Assembly: GCF_002086125.1 (NCBI RefSeq)
Contig: NZ_MVHG01000012.1
Coordinates: forward strand, 37,401-101,400
DNA from: Mycobacterium arosiense ATCC BAA-1401 = DSM 45069
GTDB taxonomy: Bacteria > Actinomycetota > Actinomycetes > Mycobacteriales > Mycobacteriaceae
Direction: 5' to 3'
DNA length: 64,000 nt
Shown piece by piece: positions 57,409 through 63,963 of this stretch (the first letter of the stretch is position 1; each line of letters begins with the position of its first letter). A program made the position numbers and the translations under genes. The notes under the pieces were generated by a model, which saw only the letters and a program-made list of their open reading frames with translations, did not search any database and was not told the origin of the DNA.

Positions 57409-58002
57409 ATGACCCTGGCGGGGGTGCTACTGGCGGTGGCGCTGTGGATCGGTCCCGGTCCAGCGCTGGTGCGCGGTCGCGCCGGGGCGCCGGTGCGTGG
57501 CGGTCGGCTGCGGCGCGACCCCGGGCCGCCGCGCGGCCCGGATCCACTGGCCGTCGCTTCCTGCCTGGACGTGCTGGCCGTGTGCCTGACCGCGGGCATG
57601 GCGGTGTCGAGCGCCGCGGCCGCCGCCGCGCCGTCCGCGCCGCCGAAGCTCGCCAAGGTGCTGCGCCGCGCCGCCGACCTGCTGGCGCTTGGCGCCGATC
57701 CCGCTGTCGCATGGTCAATTCCGTCCGGCCCGCAGGACTCGGCCGACCCGCAGATCGACGCGCTGCTGCGGTTGGCTCGGCGATCGGCGTCCTCGGGTGC
57801 GGCGCTTGCCGGTGGCGTCGCCGAGTTGGCCGAGGAGTCTCGTCACGATGCCGCACACGCGGCGAGCGCGGCCGCCGAGCGGGCCGGTGTACTGATCGCC
57901 GGACCGTTGGGTCTGTGCTTCCTCCCGGCGTTCGTCTGCCTGGGCATCGTCCCGGTGGTGGCCGGTCTGGCCGGTCAGGTGCTGCAATCGGGTCTGCTGT
58001 GA
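57409..58002 (+). CDS. tadC: TadC-like pilus assembly membrane protein
   Basis: A 197-residue F-domain protein (Rv3657c-like), with an N-terminal helix (LAGVLLAVALWIGPG), a compact cytosolic F domain and a C-terminal helix pair ending VVAGLAGQVLQSGLL. It is the last intact tad gene before the interrupted flp gene. Confidence 0.86.
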   Translation: MTLAGVLLAVALWIGPGPALVRGRAGAPVRGGRLRRDPGPPRGPDPLAVASCLDVLAVCLTAGMAVSSAAAAAAPSAPPKLAKVLRRAADLLALGADPAVAWSIPSGPQDSADPQIDALLRLARRSASSGAALAGGVAELAEESRHDAAHAASAAAERAGVLIAGPLGLCFLPAFVCLGIVPVVAGLAGQVLQSGLL

Positions 58003-58020
58003 AAAGAGAGGAATTCATTG

Positions 58021-58113
58021 ATGCTGAACCTGTTTCGAGAAATCTCCGCGCGCGTCGCCGTGCTGGCCGCCGACGAGTCGGGCATGTCGACAGTCGAGTA
58101 CTCGAAAGTGTAA
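58021..58113 (+). pseudogene. Flp pilin gene truncated by prophage insertion
   Basis: The ATG at 58021 with an AGAGAGGA ribosome site begins MLNLFREISARVAVLAADES then GMSTVEY, the start of an Rv3656c-type Flp pilin. In intact mycobacterial relatives the sequence continues as a hydrophobic helix; here it becomes SKV and stops at 58111-58113. Only 30 codons remain. The switch falls at the junction with a serine-integrase element, so the rest of the pilin gene should lie at the far end of the element. Confidence 0.85.
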
Positions 58114-58123
58114 CTTTACACCC
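58088..58123 (+). mobile_element. Left attachment junction (attL) of the integrated element
   Basis: Host pilin coding sequence (ATGTCGACAGTCGAGTAC) ends at about 58102 and is followed by element sequence with a perfect inverted repeat GTGTAA-CT-TTACAC at 58108-58121, directly before the integrase start at 58124. Such arms are expected in a large-serine-integrase attP half-site. The exact crossover cannot be fixed without the right junction. Confidence 0.65.
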
Positions 58124-59746
58124 GTGCAACGACGACCCTCTAGGCCAGCCAAGCTGGCCGACGCCCCGCAGAGGCCCGGACCCGCAGTCCGGGCTCTCAT
58201 CATCGTTCGACTCTCCCGATTGACTGACGCTACTACCAGCCCAGAACGCCAGCTCGAAACATGCCGGGACCTCTGCCGGCGTCGTGGCTACGAGGTTGTC
58301 GGCATAGCCGAGGACCTAGACGTGTCGGCGGGGGCTACTTCCCCATTCAACCGTCCCCAGCTCGGGGATTGGCTGACGAACCGCCTCGGTGAGTTCGACG
58401 TTCTGGTGGTCTACCGGATGGACCGGATAGTTCGCAGGTTGCTTGACCTCGCGGACCTAATCCGCTGGTGCCAGGAGCATCACGTCGCTCTGGTCAGTGC
58501 ATCCGAGGCATTCCTGGACTTGACCGCGCCGTTCGGCGACATCGTCGCCCTCTTGGTGGCAAAGGTCGCCGAGATGGAGCTGGCAGCGATCTCGGAACGG
58601 AACGCTTCTGCAGCTCGGTACAACATCCGAGCGGGGAAGTATCGCGGCGGGATACCGCCGTGGGGCTATCTGCCCAGCGATGCCACCGGAGAGTGGCGGC
58701 TAGTCCAGGACCCCGAACAGGTGAAGGTGATTCGGGAGGTTGTGGAGCGGGTCCTATCCGGTGAACCGCTCCGGGCAGTGGCCCACGACCTGACTGCCCG
58801 GAAAGTGCTCACTCCGCGTGACCGGTTCGCACAGCACCAAGGCCGCGAAGTCCGGGGCTACGCATGGCATTCCAGCCCACTGAAACGCTCTCTAACGAGC
58901 GAAACGCTGCTCGGCTACGCGATGTCCGGTGACAGCCCGGTTAGGGCTGAGGATGGCTCTCCGATCATCAGGGCTGACCCGATACTCACTCGGGAGACGT
59001 TCGACCGGTTAGCGGTCGAGCTGGCCGAGCGGGAGAACCGGAAGGAACCGACCAAGCGCAGCACCGGTCTGCTGCTGCAGATCATCTACTGCGGTACGTG
59101 CGGGAGGCCGGCCTACCGGCTCAAGGGTGGCCCTGGACGAAAGCCCCGATACCGGTGCGCCTCAGCTCAATACAAAGAGCCATGCGGCAATCCGTCGATA
59201 CCGATGGACTACGCGGACGAGGTGGTCGAGCGCATCCTGCTGGGGATGCTCGGGAAGTCCGAACGCTTAGAGCGAGTGTGGGACGCAGGCTCGGACCACT
59301 CCGCAGAGCTGGCCGAGATCGACGCCACGCTGGAGGATCTCGTGGCGGTGCTCGGGTCCGGTGACTTCAGAGCAGGGACGCCCCAGCGGATCACGCTCAA
59401 CCGAAGGATCTCCGAGCTGGCCAAAAGACAGGCTGAGCTGTCCGCTCAGGCCGTGAAACCGGCGGGCTGGACGTGGGAGCCTACCGGGGAGCTGTTCGGA
59501 GACTGGTGGGCACGTCAGGACATAACACAACGCAACGTGTGGCTCCGTTCCATGAACGTCCGCTTGGAGTTCCAACGGGGCCAGGTCTCGCTAGACCTCG
59601 GGGACGTTCTCAAGCTAACCGAGCACTTGAAGGCCACCGGACCGGCTGCAGACTGGCTGGCCGTGTTCGAGGCCATGCGGGACAACGGAATAGCCGGGAT
59701 CGAAATGACCTGCGATGAAGTTCAGTTCGCAACAAACGAGAGGTGA
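58124..59746 (+). CDS. int: Large serine integrase (Bxb1-like)
   Basis: A 540-residue large serine recombinase that integrates the element by attP x attB crossover. The catalytic Ser lies in IIVRLSR (near residue 31); the resolvase domain continues to VAEMELAAISERN, with the recombinase domain following (YNIRAGKYRGGIPPWGYLP). The zinc ribbon is CGTCGRPAY...YRCASAQYKEPC, and the C-terminus includes a coiled-coil region. Line-by-line similarity to the Bxb1 integrase is obvious from memory. The GTG at 58124 adds about 23 residues before the usual start; the junction lies just upstream. Confidence 0.95.
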   Translation: MQRRPSRPAKLADAPQRPGPAVRALIIVRLSRLTDATTSPERQLETCRDLCRRRGYEVVGIAEDLDVSAGATSPFNRPQLGDWLTNRLGEFDVLVVYRMDRIVRRLLDLADLIRWCQEHHVALVSASEAFLDLTAPFGDIVALLVAKVAEMELAAISERNASAARYNIRAGKYRGGIPPWGYLPSDATGEWRLVQDPEQVKVIREVVERVLSGEPLRAVAHDLTARKVLTPRDRFAQHQGREVRGYAWHSSPLKRSLTSETLLGYAMSGDSPVRAEDGSPIIRADPILTRETFDRLAVELAERENRKEPTKRSTGLLLQIIYCGTCGRPAYRLKGGPGRKPRYRCASAQYKEPCGNPSIPMDYADEVVERILLGMLGKSERLERVWDAGSDHSAELAEIDATLEDLVAVLGSGDFRAGTPQRITLNRRISELAKRQAELSAQAVKPAGWTWEPTGELFGDWWARQDITQRNVWLRSMNVRLEFQRGQVSLDLGDVLKLTEHLKATGPAADWLAVFEAMRDNGIAGIEMTCDEVQFATNER

Positions 59747-59750
59747 CGAG

Positions 59751-59906
59751 ATGGACGACGAACTGGTGTCGATAGCGGACGCTGCCGCCGAGTGTGGGAT
59801 GTCGGTGGACGAGCTGATTGGACACATGGTCCGAGACGGGATGCTGGTCGAGCATCCCAACGGGGGCTATGTGCCGTCACCACACCCGGACATCCGAGAG
59901 CTGTAA
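59751..59906 (+). CDS. Small helix-turn-helix-type phage protein
   Basis: A 51-residue protein four bases after int. The pattern SIADAAAECGMSVDELIGHM resembles a helix-turn-helix and VEHPNGGYVPSPHPDIREL a winged end, similar to fragments of phage antirepressor KilAC-type domains. Tight linkage to int makes it a candidate regulator or directionality partner; neither role is demonstrated. Confidence 0.7.
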   Translation: MDDELVSIADAAAECGMSVDELIGHMVRDGMLVEHPNGGYVPSPHPDIREL

Positions 59907-59939
59907 CCCCGACCTGCCGACCGAAGGCCCCGGAGACCG

Positions 59940-60533
59940 TCACAACTCCGGGCTTTCTCGTGGGGTCGATTGCCCGCTCCGCAGCTCCCCAGTGCTGCGG
60001 TAGCCGAAGGCCAGCTCGGATCTGACCTGAGCCCCGAGCGCGTCCCGCGCCCGCTTCTCATCCGGTCGCAGCTCGTGAATCTTTGCCCGTGCGATCCGCT
60101 CTCCAGGCGGCAGCGACTCCGGGTGCTCATCTTGCCACGGGACCAGGTCCGCTTGTGCGATCATGTCCCTCGCTACGGCGCGCCAAGCTTCCGCCTTCTC
60201 GCGGACCTCGTTGCTGCCGAACGCTGCCACGAGTGCTGCGGTATCCGCCTGCACTTCAAGAGACGGCAGCGGCGTATCCGGCAAAGGGCCGAACTGAATG
60301 AACGGGTAAACGGTCTGGGCCCACTGTCCCACGCGCTCGGCCATCTTGAGAAGCTCGAGGTAGGCGCGTTCCAGCCGCTCCTGTTCCCTCGCTTCCCGTG
60401 CCTGTAACCGGTCGTGGCCCAACTGTTCTCGGAGAGTCGCTAGGGCCTGGTCCCGACTTTGTTTTCCCGTAAACCACGTACCGACGATGCCGGCAATACC
60501 AACTGCACTGGTGCCGATCCACTCCCAGGCCAT
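59940..60533 (-). CDS. Phage membrane-anchored coiled-coil protein
   Basis: A 197-residue protein with one N-terminal transmembrane helix (WIGTSAVGIAGIVGTWFTG, residues 4-22) and a long charged helix (QSRDQALATLREQLGHDRLQ onward, residues about 26-70) likely to form a coiled coil, then a globular C-terminus. This layout occurs in lysogenically expressed prophage proteins; a superinfection-exclusion role is only a guess. Second gene of a leftward pair. Confidence 0.72.
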   Translation of the reverse strand: MAWEWIGTSAVGIAGIVGTWFTGKQSRDQALATLREQLGHDRLQAREAREQERLERAYLELLKMAERVGQWAQTVYPFIQFGPLPDTPLPSLEVQADTAALVAAFGSNEVREKAEAWRAVARDMIAQADLVPWQDEHPESLPPGERIARAKIHELRPDEKRARDALGAQVRSELAFGYRSTGELRSGQSTPRESPEL

Positions 60534-60542
60534 AAGCCCTGA

Positions 60543-60713
60543 TTATGGCCGCGCCCTGGCGAGCAATTCCAGCTCCCAGCGCACTAGGTCCAACGCCGCT
60601 CGTACGGCTGGGTCGTCGGGGTCGAGCCCTTCGGCTCGGATCGCTTCGGCTTCGACAGGGTCGAGGCTCCCGAGGGCAGCAGCTCCGCTCTGCCCGTCGC
60701 GTTCGTCGTCCAT
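60543..60713 (-). CDS. Small acidic phage protein
   Basis: A 56-residue frame beginning MDDERDGQSGAAALGSLDPV and ending LVRWELELLARARP, nine bases before the membrane-protein start. It is acidic at the N-terminus and helical at the C-terminus. Not recognised. Position suggests co-transcription with the downstream membrane-protein gene, from a promoter in the 59 bases facing the HEPN gene. Confidence 0.65.
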   Translation of the reverse strand: MDDERDGQSGAAALGSLDPVEAEAIRAEGLDPDDPAVRAALDLVRWELELLARARP

Positions 60714-60772
60714 GCGGAATTAGACGGTGTTTCGTCGTCATCGGTTCCGCAGTCGGGATATAGATTGCCCGA

Positions 60773-61912
60773 GTGACTTCCAAGTGGGAGGGCATTCTTC
60801 GATGCAAGACGTGGAACGTCTGGCCCGGCGAAACGACTGGCGAACTTCCACCCGTCGACATCGACTACGGTGCCGCAACTCCTGTTCGTGTGCGTACCTT
60901 CCTGGACGCTTGGGCCCCGAGATCACGCCCTGAGCTGAATCAGGTCGAAGAAACCCAGCTCGGTCCTCGGATCTGGGATGGTGAGCAACCCGGGTTGCAC
61001 CGTGTTTGGGATGCCATCCTCCTGCGTGTCGGGGAGCAAATCCAACTCGGGCAGGCGGATCCTCGCCCCGCCCGTCGTGGAGAACTAGACATCCGACTGA
61101 GTTTCGAACTCAGCGGACATCCCCCGGACGCATTGGTTGAAGCCCTACGCACGCGAGCCTACGAAATCCTAGCTCTTCTGAATCTGCGCCTGGGCGATTT
61201 CGTCACGCCGGCGATGCCATTTCAGATTCGAGAGACGTTGCCTAACAACGAAACAGAACTAACGCTGCCTTTCAAGATTGAAGTGGTAGAGCACCGGCAC
61301 ACCTTGGATGAGGAAAGGCTCGGCGGCTTCCTGAAGGATGTCGCACACTTCCACTCAGATCCGAGGTACGGGGACAAGTACCGCATTGCGTTGGAGCTGT
61401 ACGCAGCGCACTTCACCGAACAACAGGCCCGTGTCAGATTCATCCTGCTGGTGATCGCTATGGAGGCTCTCGCCGAGAAAAGTCCGAAACACCAAGTTGC
61501 GCTCGATCTCCTGGCCCGCTGGAAGAAGGAACTTCAGACGGAGAAGGCCAAATACCAGAAGTCGTCGGAAGAGTTCTACAGCCTGCAGGCCCTCTCTAGC
61601 GAGCTTGACTTCCGTGGCGGGGACTCGATCGGGAATCAGATACGCAAGCTGTTTTCTGCCCTGCCCGGAGTCAGCGACGACGAGCGAGCCGAGTTGCAGC
61701 GCAGAGCAGTCGCTGTCTATCAGAAGAGAAGCACACTCGTCCATGAGGGGTACGTCCCCGTCGAGGAGCTTCCCGAGTTGGAACGAGAAGCGCGAACCTT
61801 ACTTGAAAAGCTGTTGGAAGCCGCGATCGAGCGAAGCAAGCCAGAAGATGACCGTTTCGGGATCGAGGTTGGCGACCCGCAAGGGCCGAGAAGCAATGGG
61901 GAGAACGCGTGA
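60773..61912 (+). CDS. HEPN-domain protein, candidate RNase effector
   Basis: A 379-residue protein. The N-terminal half (residues about 1-180) is beta-rich and unrecognised. The C-terminal half is helical and of the ApeA/HEPN type: EQQARVRFILLVIAMEALAE (near residue 225) and, at R319-x4-H324 (KRSTLVHEGY), the RNase motif of HEPN toxins. ApeA-like HEPN proteins abort phage infection in other bacteria. It is divergent from the acidic/membrane pair and its stop overlaps the next start (GTGA), forming a two-gene unit. Activity is inferred, not shown. Confidence 0.72.
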   Translation: MTSKWEGILRCKTWNVWPGETTGELPPVDIDYGAATPVRVRTFLDAWAPRSRPELNQVEETQLGPRIWDGEQPGLHRVWDAILLRVGEQIQLGQADPRPARRGELDIRLSFELSGHPPDALVEALRTRAYEILALLNLRLGDFVTPAMPFQIRETLPNNETELTLPFKIEVVEHRHTLDEERLGGFLKDVAHFHSDPRYGDKYRIALELYAAHFTEQQARVRFILLVIAMEALAEKSPKHQVALDLLARWKKELQTEKAKYQKSSEEFYSLQALSSELDFRGGDSIGNQIRKLFSALPGVSDDERAELQRRAVAVYQKRSTLVHEGYVPVEELPELEREARTLLEKLLEAAIERSKPEDDRFGIEVGDPQGPRSNGENA

Positions 61913-62136
61913 CCGAGAGTCGAGATCCGAGAGCGGACTTTGTGTCGTGGGTCGCTGGAAACCCGGCAGCGACGGCGGAAGACAAGGCCGTCGCCGAACT
62001 GATCGCCCAGGACAAACAACCCGGCGAAGAGCAGCGCCCTGCTGCTGACCACCTGGTGAAGTTGGGCTACCTGTGTCAACGATCCGATGGCACTTACGAG
62101 GCGTTGGCGGGCGACCCGCGTAAGTGGAGGCCGTAA
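61909..62136 (+). CDS. Small partner of the HEPN protein
   Basis: A 75-residue protein starting GTG inside the HEPN stop codon. The end, AADHLVKLGYLCQRSDGTYE then ALAGDPRKW, looks like a winged-helix-like or small beta module; the N-terminus is acidic. Translational coupling to a putative RNase makes it a candidate antitoxin or specificity subunit. Not recognised in any named family. Confidence 0.65.
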   Translation: MTESRDPRADFVSWVAGNPAATAEDKAVAELIAQDKQPGEEQRPAADHLVKLGYLCQRSDGTYEALAGDPRKWRP

Positions 62137-62215
62137 CACGGGATGTTTGCTGCGGGCCGAGGCGGCATACCCGCTTCGGGCCGACTGTGGCTCACAGGAA
62201 AAACGACACGCCCCT

Positions 62216-62229
62216 GTGATCCTGATCAC
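62216..62229. promoter_or_regulatory. Operator-like palindrome GTGATC-CT-GATCAC
   Basis: Perfect inverted repeat with 6-base arms and a 2-base spacer, 80 bases after the HEPN-partner gene. Confidence 0.55.
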
Positions 62230-62272
62230 TAACGAGCCTCTGAACTGCGGGACACGCCCGAGCGCGTGATAG

Positions 62273-62288
62273 ACAACTGTCCAGTTGT
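62273..62288. promoter_or_regulatory. Operator-like palindrome ACAACTG-TC-CAGTTGT
   Basis: Perfect inverted repeat with 7-base arms and a 2-base spacer, the size and symmetry expected of a dimeric helix-turn-helix repressor site. It sits just before the A/T-rich block and first 20-base repeat. Confidence 0.6.
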
Positions 62289-62312
62289 GGGCTTTTTTCG
62301 AAAAATCGCACC

Positions 62313-62456
62313 TACTACCGTATGAAGGGGTACGGCGAAACGGGGTCCCTGCTCGCTGCCCGGTTTGCCTTCGCTACCGCCGTGATCTCCCTCACAGGGC
62401 ACCGCTCTCACTTAGGGTTTCGGCGGAACCCTAACGTACTACTGTATGAAGGGGTA
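62313..62456 (+). repeat. Two copies of a 20-base repeat
   Basis: tactaccgtatgaaggggta (62313-62332) and tactactgtatgaaggggta (62437-62456) differ at one base and are 124 bases apart. Each contains ATGAAGGGGTA, so each could begin a short frame starting MKGY, but conservation beyond the repeat is absent, favouring a protein- or polymerase-binding site. Confidence 0.7.
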
Positions 62457-62782
62457 TTGGCTGCTTAGCCGTGCCCCTCCCTTGCTTGCCGCTCCAGGCA
62501 TCCTTCCTGGCCTGTCGAGCAGCGAGCGGGCACGGTTCCACGTTCTCTCCCGTGTCCGACAACTTTCGCGGCACCTCCTTAGCCGCGTAGGGACGCGTCG
62601 GAGTACCGACGCGGAGCAGGGACTCTCGCCCCTTGGTTGCTGGCGCAGACCTCCGGTCGTGCGCGTCTTCCCCAGCAGCCAGGGGGTTCCCCCTTTTTGA
62701 CCTAACTCAGTAGATCGACCCGTCAGTGGCGGGTCTTCCAACGATGAGCGTCTGTGGCGCTCGGGAATCAGAGGACAACGCC

Positions 62783-62953
62783 ATGCCAGGACCCGCCAAA
62801 TGCACGAAGCATCCCCAGCGCGGCCCCCAGGATCGGGACCGCTGGTCTGGTTGCATTCATTGCCGGCGCGAACGCCAACGTGAATACGCGGCAGGAATAC
62901 GCCGCGATGCCAGGAAGCTTCGGCAGCTCCAAGAGCTGCTGCAGATCGCCTGA
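62783..62953 (+). CDS. Small zinc-finger-like phage protein
   Basis: A 56-residue protein. C-x2-H (CTKH, near residue 7) and C-x2-C (CIHC, near residue 24) could bind zinc, followed by a basic helix RRERQREYAAGIRRDARKLR. The internal ATG at 62783 gives the compact form; an upstream start at 62726 is possible. Typical of phage early regions; function unknown. Confidence 0.6.
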   Translation: MPGPAKCTKHPQRGPQDRDRWSGCIHCRRERQREYAAGIRRDARKLRQLQELLQIA

Positions 62954-62958
62954 CAAAC

Positions 62959-63030
62959 GGGCCTGAGAGGCCCTGAGAGCCCCGAGAGGGCTCTACCCCA
63001 CACTTACCCCCTACCCGTAGGGGGTTTGTT
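62959..63030 (+). terminator. Three consecutive hairpins ending in a terminator
   Basis: GGGCC-TGAGA-GGCCC (62959-62973), AGAGCCC-GAGA-GGGCTCT (62976-62993) and CCCCCTAC-CC-GTAGGGGG followed by TTTGTT (63007-63030). The last resembles an intrinsic terminator with a short T-run; the series separates the zinc-finger-like gene from the next operon. Confidence 0.65.
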
Positions 63031-63101
63031 CGTCTGTGGCCTACACAGGCCGCGAACGGAGTGCCCAGGAGGCACGAACCAACCAAGGAAGGAATCCAAC
63101 C

Positions 63102-63368
63102 ATGAACATCAGAAGCAAGAAGCTGGATGAGTGGGACATCCCCGAGGATGTCAAGCAGTACATCCGAGACCTGCGCCAGGAGAACGGACGCCTCCGCGTC
63201 CAGCTCAAGGGCAAGGGGATGCAAGTCCGGCCCGCTGTCGACATGCTCCCGGTGAGGACCCGCAACGAGCTGCAGCAACTCAGGGCCGAAAACGCGAAGT
63301 GGCGGAATCGGTTCCGCGAAGCGCAAACCGAGCTGGCCGAGCTGAAAGCCGCTCAGGCCGATGTCTGA
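63102..63368 (+). CDS. Small coiled-coil phage protein
   Basis: An 88-residue, charged, helical protein. Leucine-rich heptads occur in YIRDLRQENGRLRVQLKGKG and LQQLRAENAKWRNRFREAQ, so it probably dimerises. An AAGGAAGG ribosome site precedes the ATG at 63102. The stop overlaps the start of the winged-helix gene, suggesting a coupled replication-type pair. Confidence 0.68.
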   Translation: MNIRSKKLDEWDIPEDVKQYIRDLRQENGRLRVQLKGKGMQVRPAVDMLPVRTRNELQQLRAENAKWRNRFREAQTELAELKAAQADV

Positions 63369-63963
63369 GTTCTCCAAGCTGACTTGGCTTCGGGAAGCCA
63401 GACCGCAGATACGCAAGCTGACTGCGACCCAACGTGACGTGTTGGACGTGATCTTCGATCGCACCAACGAGGACGGACAGAATGCCCACCCGTCGCAGGA
63501 GCAGATCGCCGAGACGATAGGCAAGAGTGATCGCCAGGTAAGAGACATCCTTGGCCAGCTCCGAGAGCTGGGTCTGATCGTTAGGACCGAGCGAGGCAAC
63601 AAACGCCTTGGCCACGCTGACAAGTACAGCCTGTGGGATTACCGGAACTCTAAGGCTTCCGGTAATGGATCACCGGAAGTCTCCCAGGATCACCGGAACT
63701 CTAGGGGTTCCGGTAATGAGTTGGATTACCGGAAGTCTGAGGCGGGATTACCGGAAGTTTCGGGGGTTATTACCGGAAGTGCTGCACTTCCGCCCAATAG
63801 ATCCTGTACATCAGATCCTGGTCCAACAGACCAGGAGATGATTGGAGAGGACGACCAACCAGGGGAGTCCGAACACTCGGCAGATTTCGCCTCGTGTTCT
63901 CAACCTGGCGACTCAGAGCCAGAGGTCAAGTCCAGGGACGTGGTGTACGGGGTCGTCTTGTGA
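63361..63963 (+). CDS. Winged-helix replication-initiator-like protein
   Basis: A 200-residue protein. Residues about 15-95 form a winged helix-turn-helix (LTATQRDVLDVIFDRTNEDG, then PSQEQIAETIGKSDRQVRDI, LGQLRELGLIVR), similar to phage replication proteins and MarR-like modules. The middle (residues about 93-140) is low-complexity and is encoded by a repeated DNA motif; the end is acidic and disordered. The layout, a DNA-binding N-terminus with its sites inside the gene, mirrors the lambda O protein. An initiator role is inferred. Confidence 0.68.
   Translation: MSEFSKLTWLREARPQIRKLTATQRDVLDVIFDRTNEDGQNAHPSQEQIAETIGKSDRQVRDILGQLRELGLIVRTERGNKRLGHADKYSLWDYRNSKASGNGSPEVSQDHRNSRGSGNELDYRKSEAGLPEVSGVITGSAALPPNRSCTSDPGPTDQEMIGEDDQPGESEHSADFASCSQPGDSEPEVKSRDVVYGVVL
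63637..63780. repeat. Array of eight iteron-like sites inside the winged-helix gene
   Basis: Eight copies of GATYACCGGAAST or its complement occur in 144 bases. Plus-strand copies begin at 63637, 63668, 63688, 63724, 63746 and 63768; inverted cores are at 63657-63666 and 63708-63717. The last three plus copies are exactly 22 bases apart, about two helical turns. The repeats encode variable peptides, so selection is on DNA. A replication origin or autoregulatory binding array is the likeliest role. Confidence 0.85.

Larger units (their letters stand above)
62137..62782. promoter_or_regulatory. Phage control region with palindromes and paired repeats
   Basis: About 650 bases without a convincing gene. 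It contains the palindromes GTGATC-CT-GATCAC (62216-62229) and ACAACTG-TC-CAGTTGT (62273-62288), an A/T-rich block around TTTTTTCGAAAAA (62293-62305), and a 20-base repeat present twice. This is what a lysogeny/early-promoter region would look like; the regulator that binds it is not identified. Confidence 0.6.

Noticed and set aside
55296..57656. A 786-codon minus-strand open frame
   Set aside because: Opposite tadA/tadB; Arg/Ala-rich low-complexity composition typical of antisense frames.
62446..62700. An 84-codon frame beginning in the second 20-base repeat
   Set aside because: No ribosome site, no protein-like composition; its start codon is part of the repeat itself.
62439..63623. A 394-codon minus-strand frame in the phage region
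   Set aside because: It runs opposite three better-supported genes with ribosome sites and through the hairpins and palindromes; no recognisable domain.
63637..63780. The short repeats as a CRISPR array
   Set aside because: Units are 10-13 bases, occur in both orientations with 7-20 base gaps and lie inside a coding sequence.
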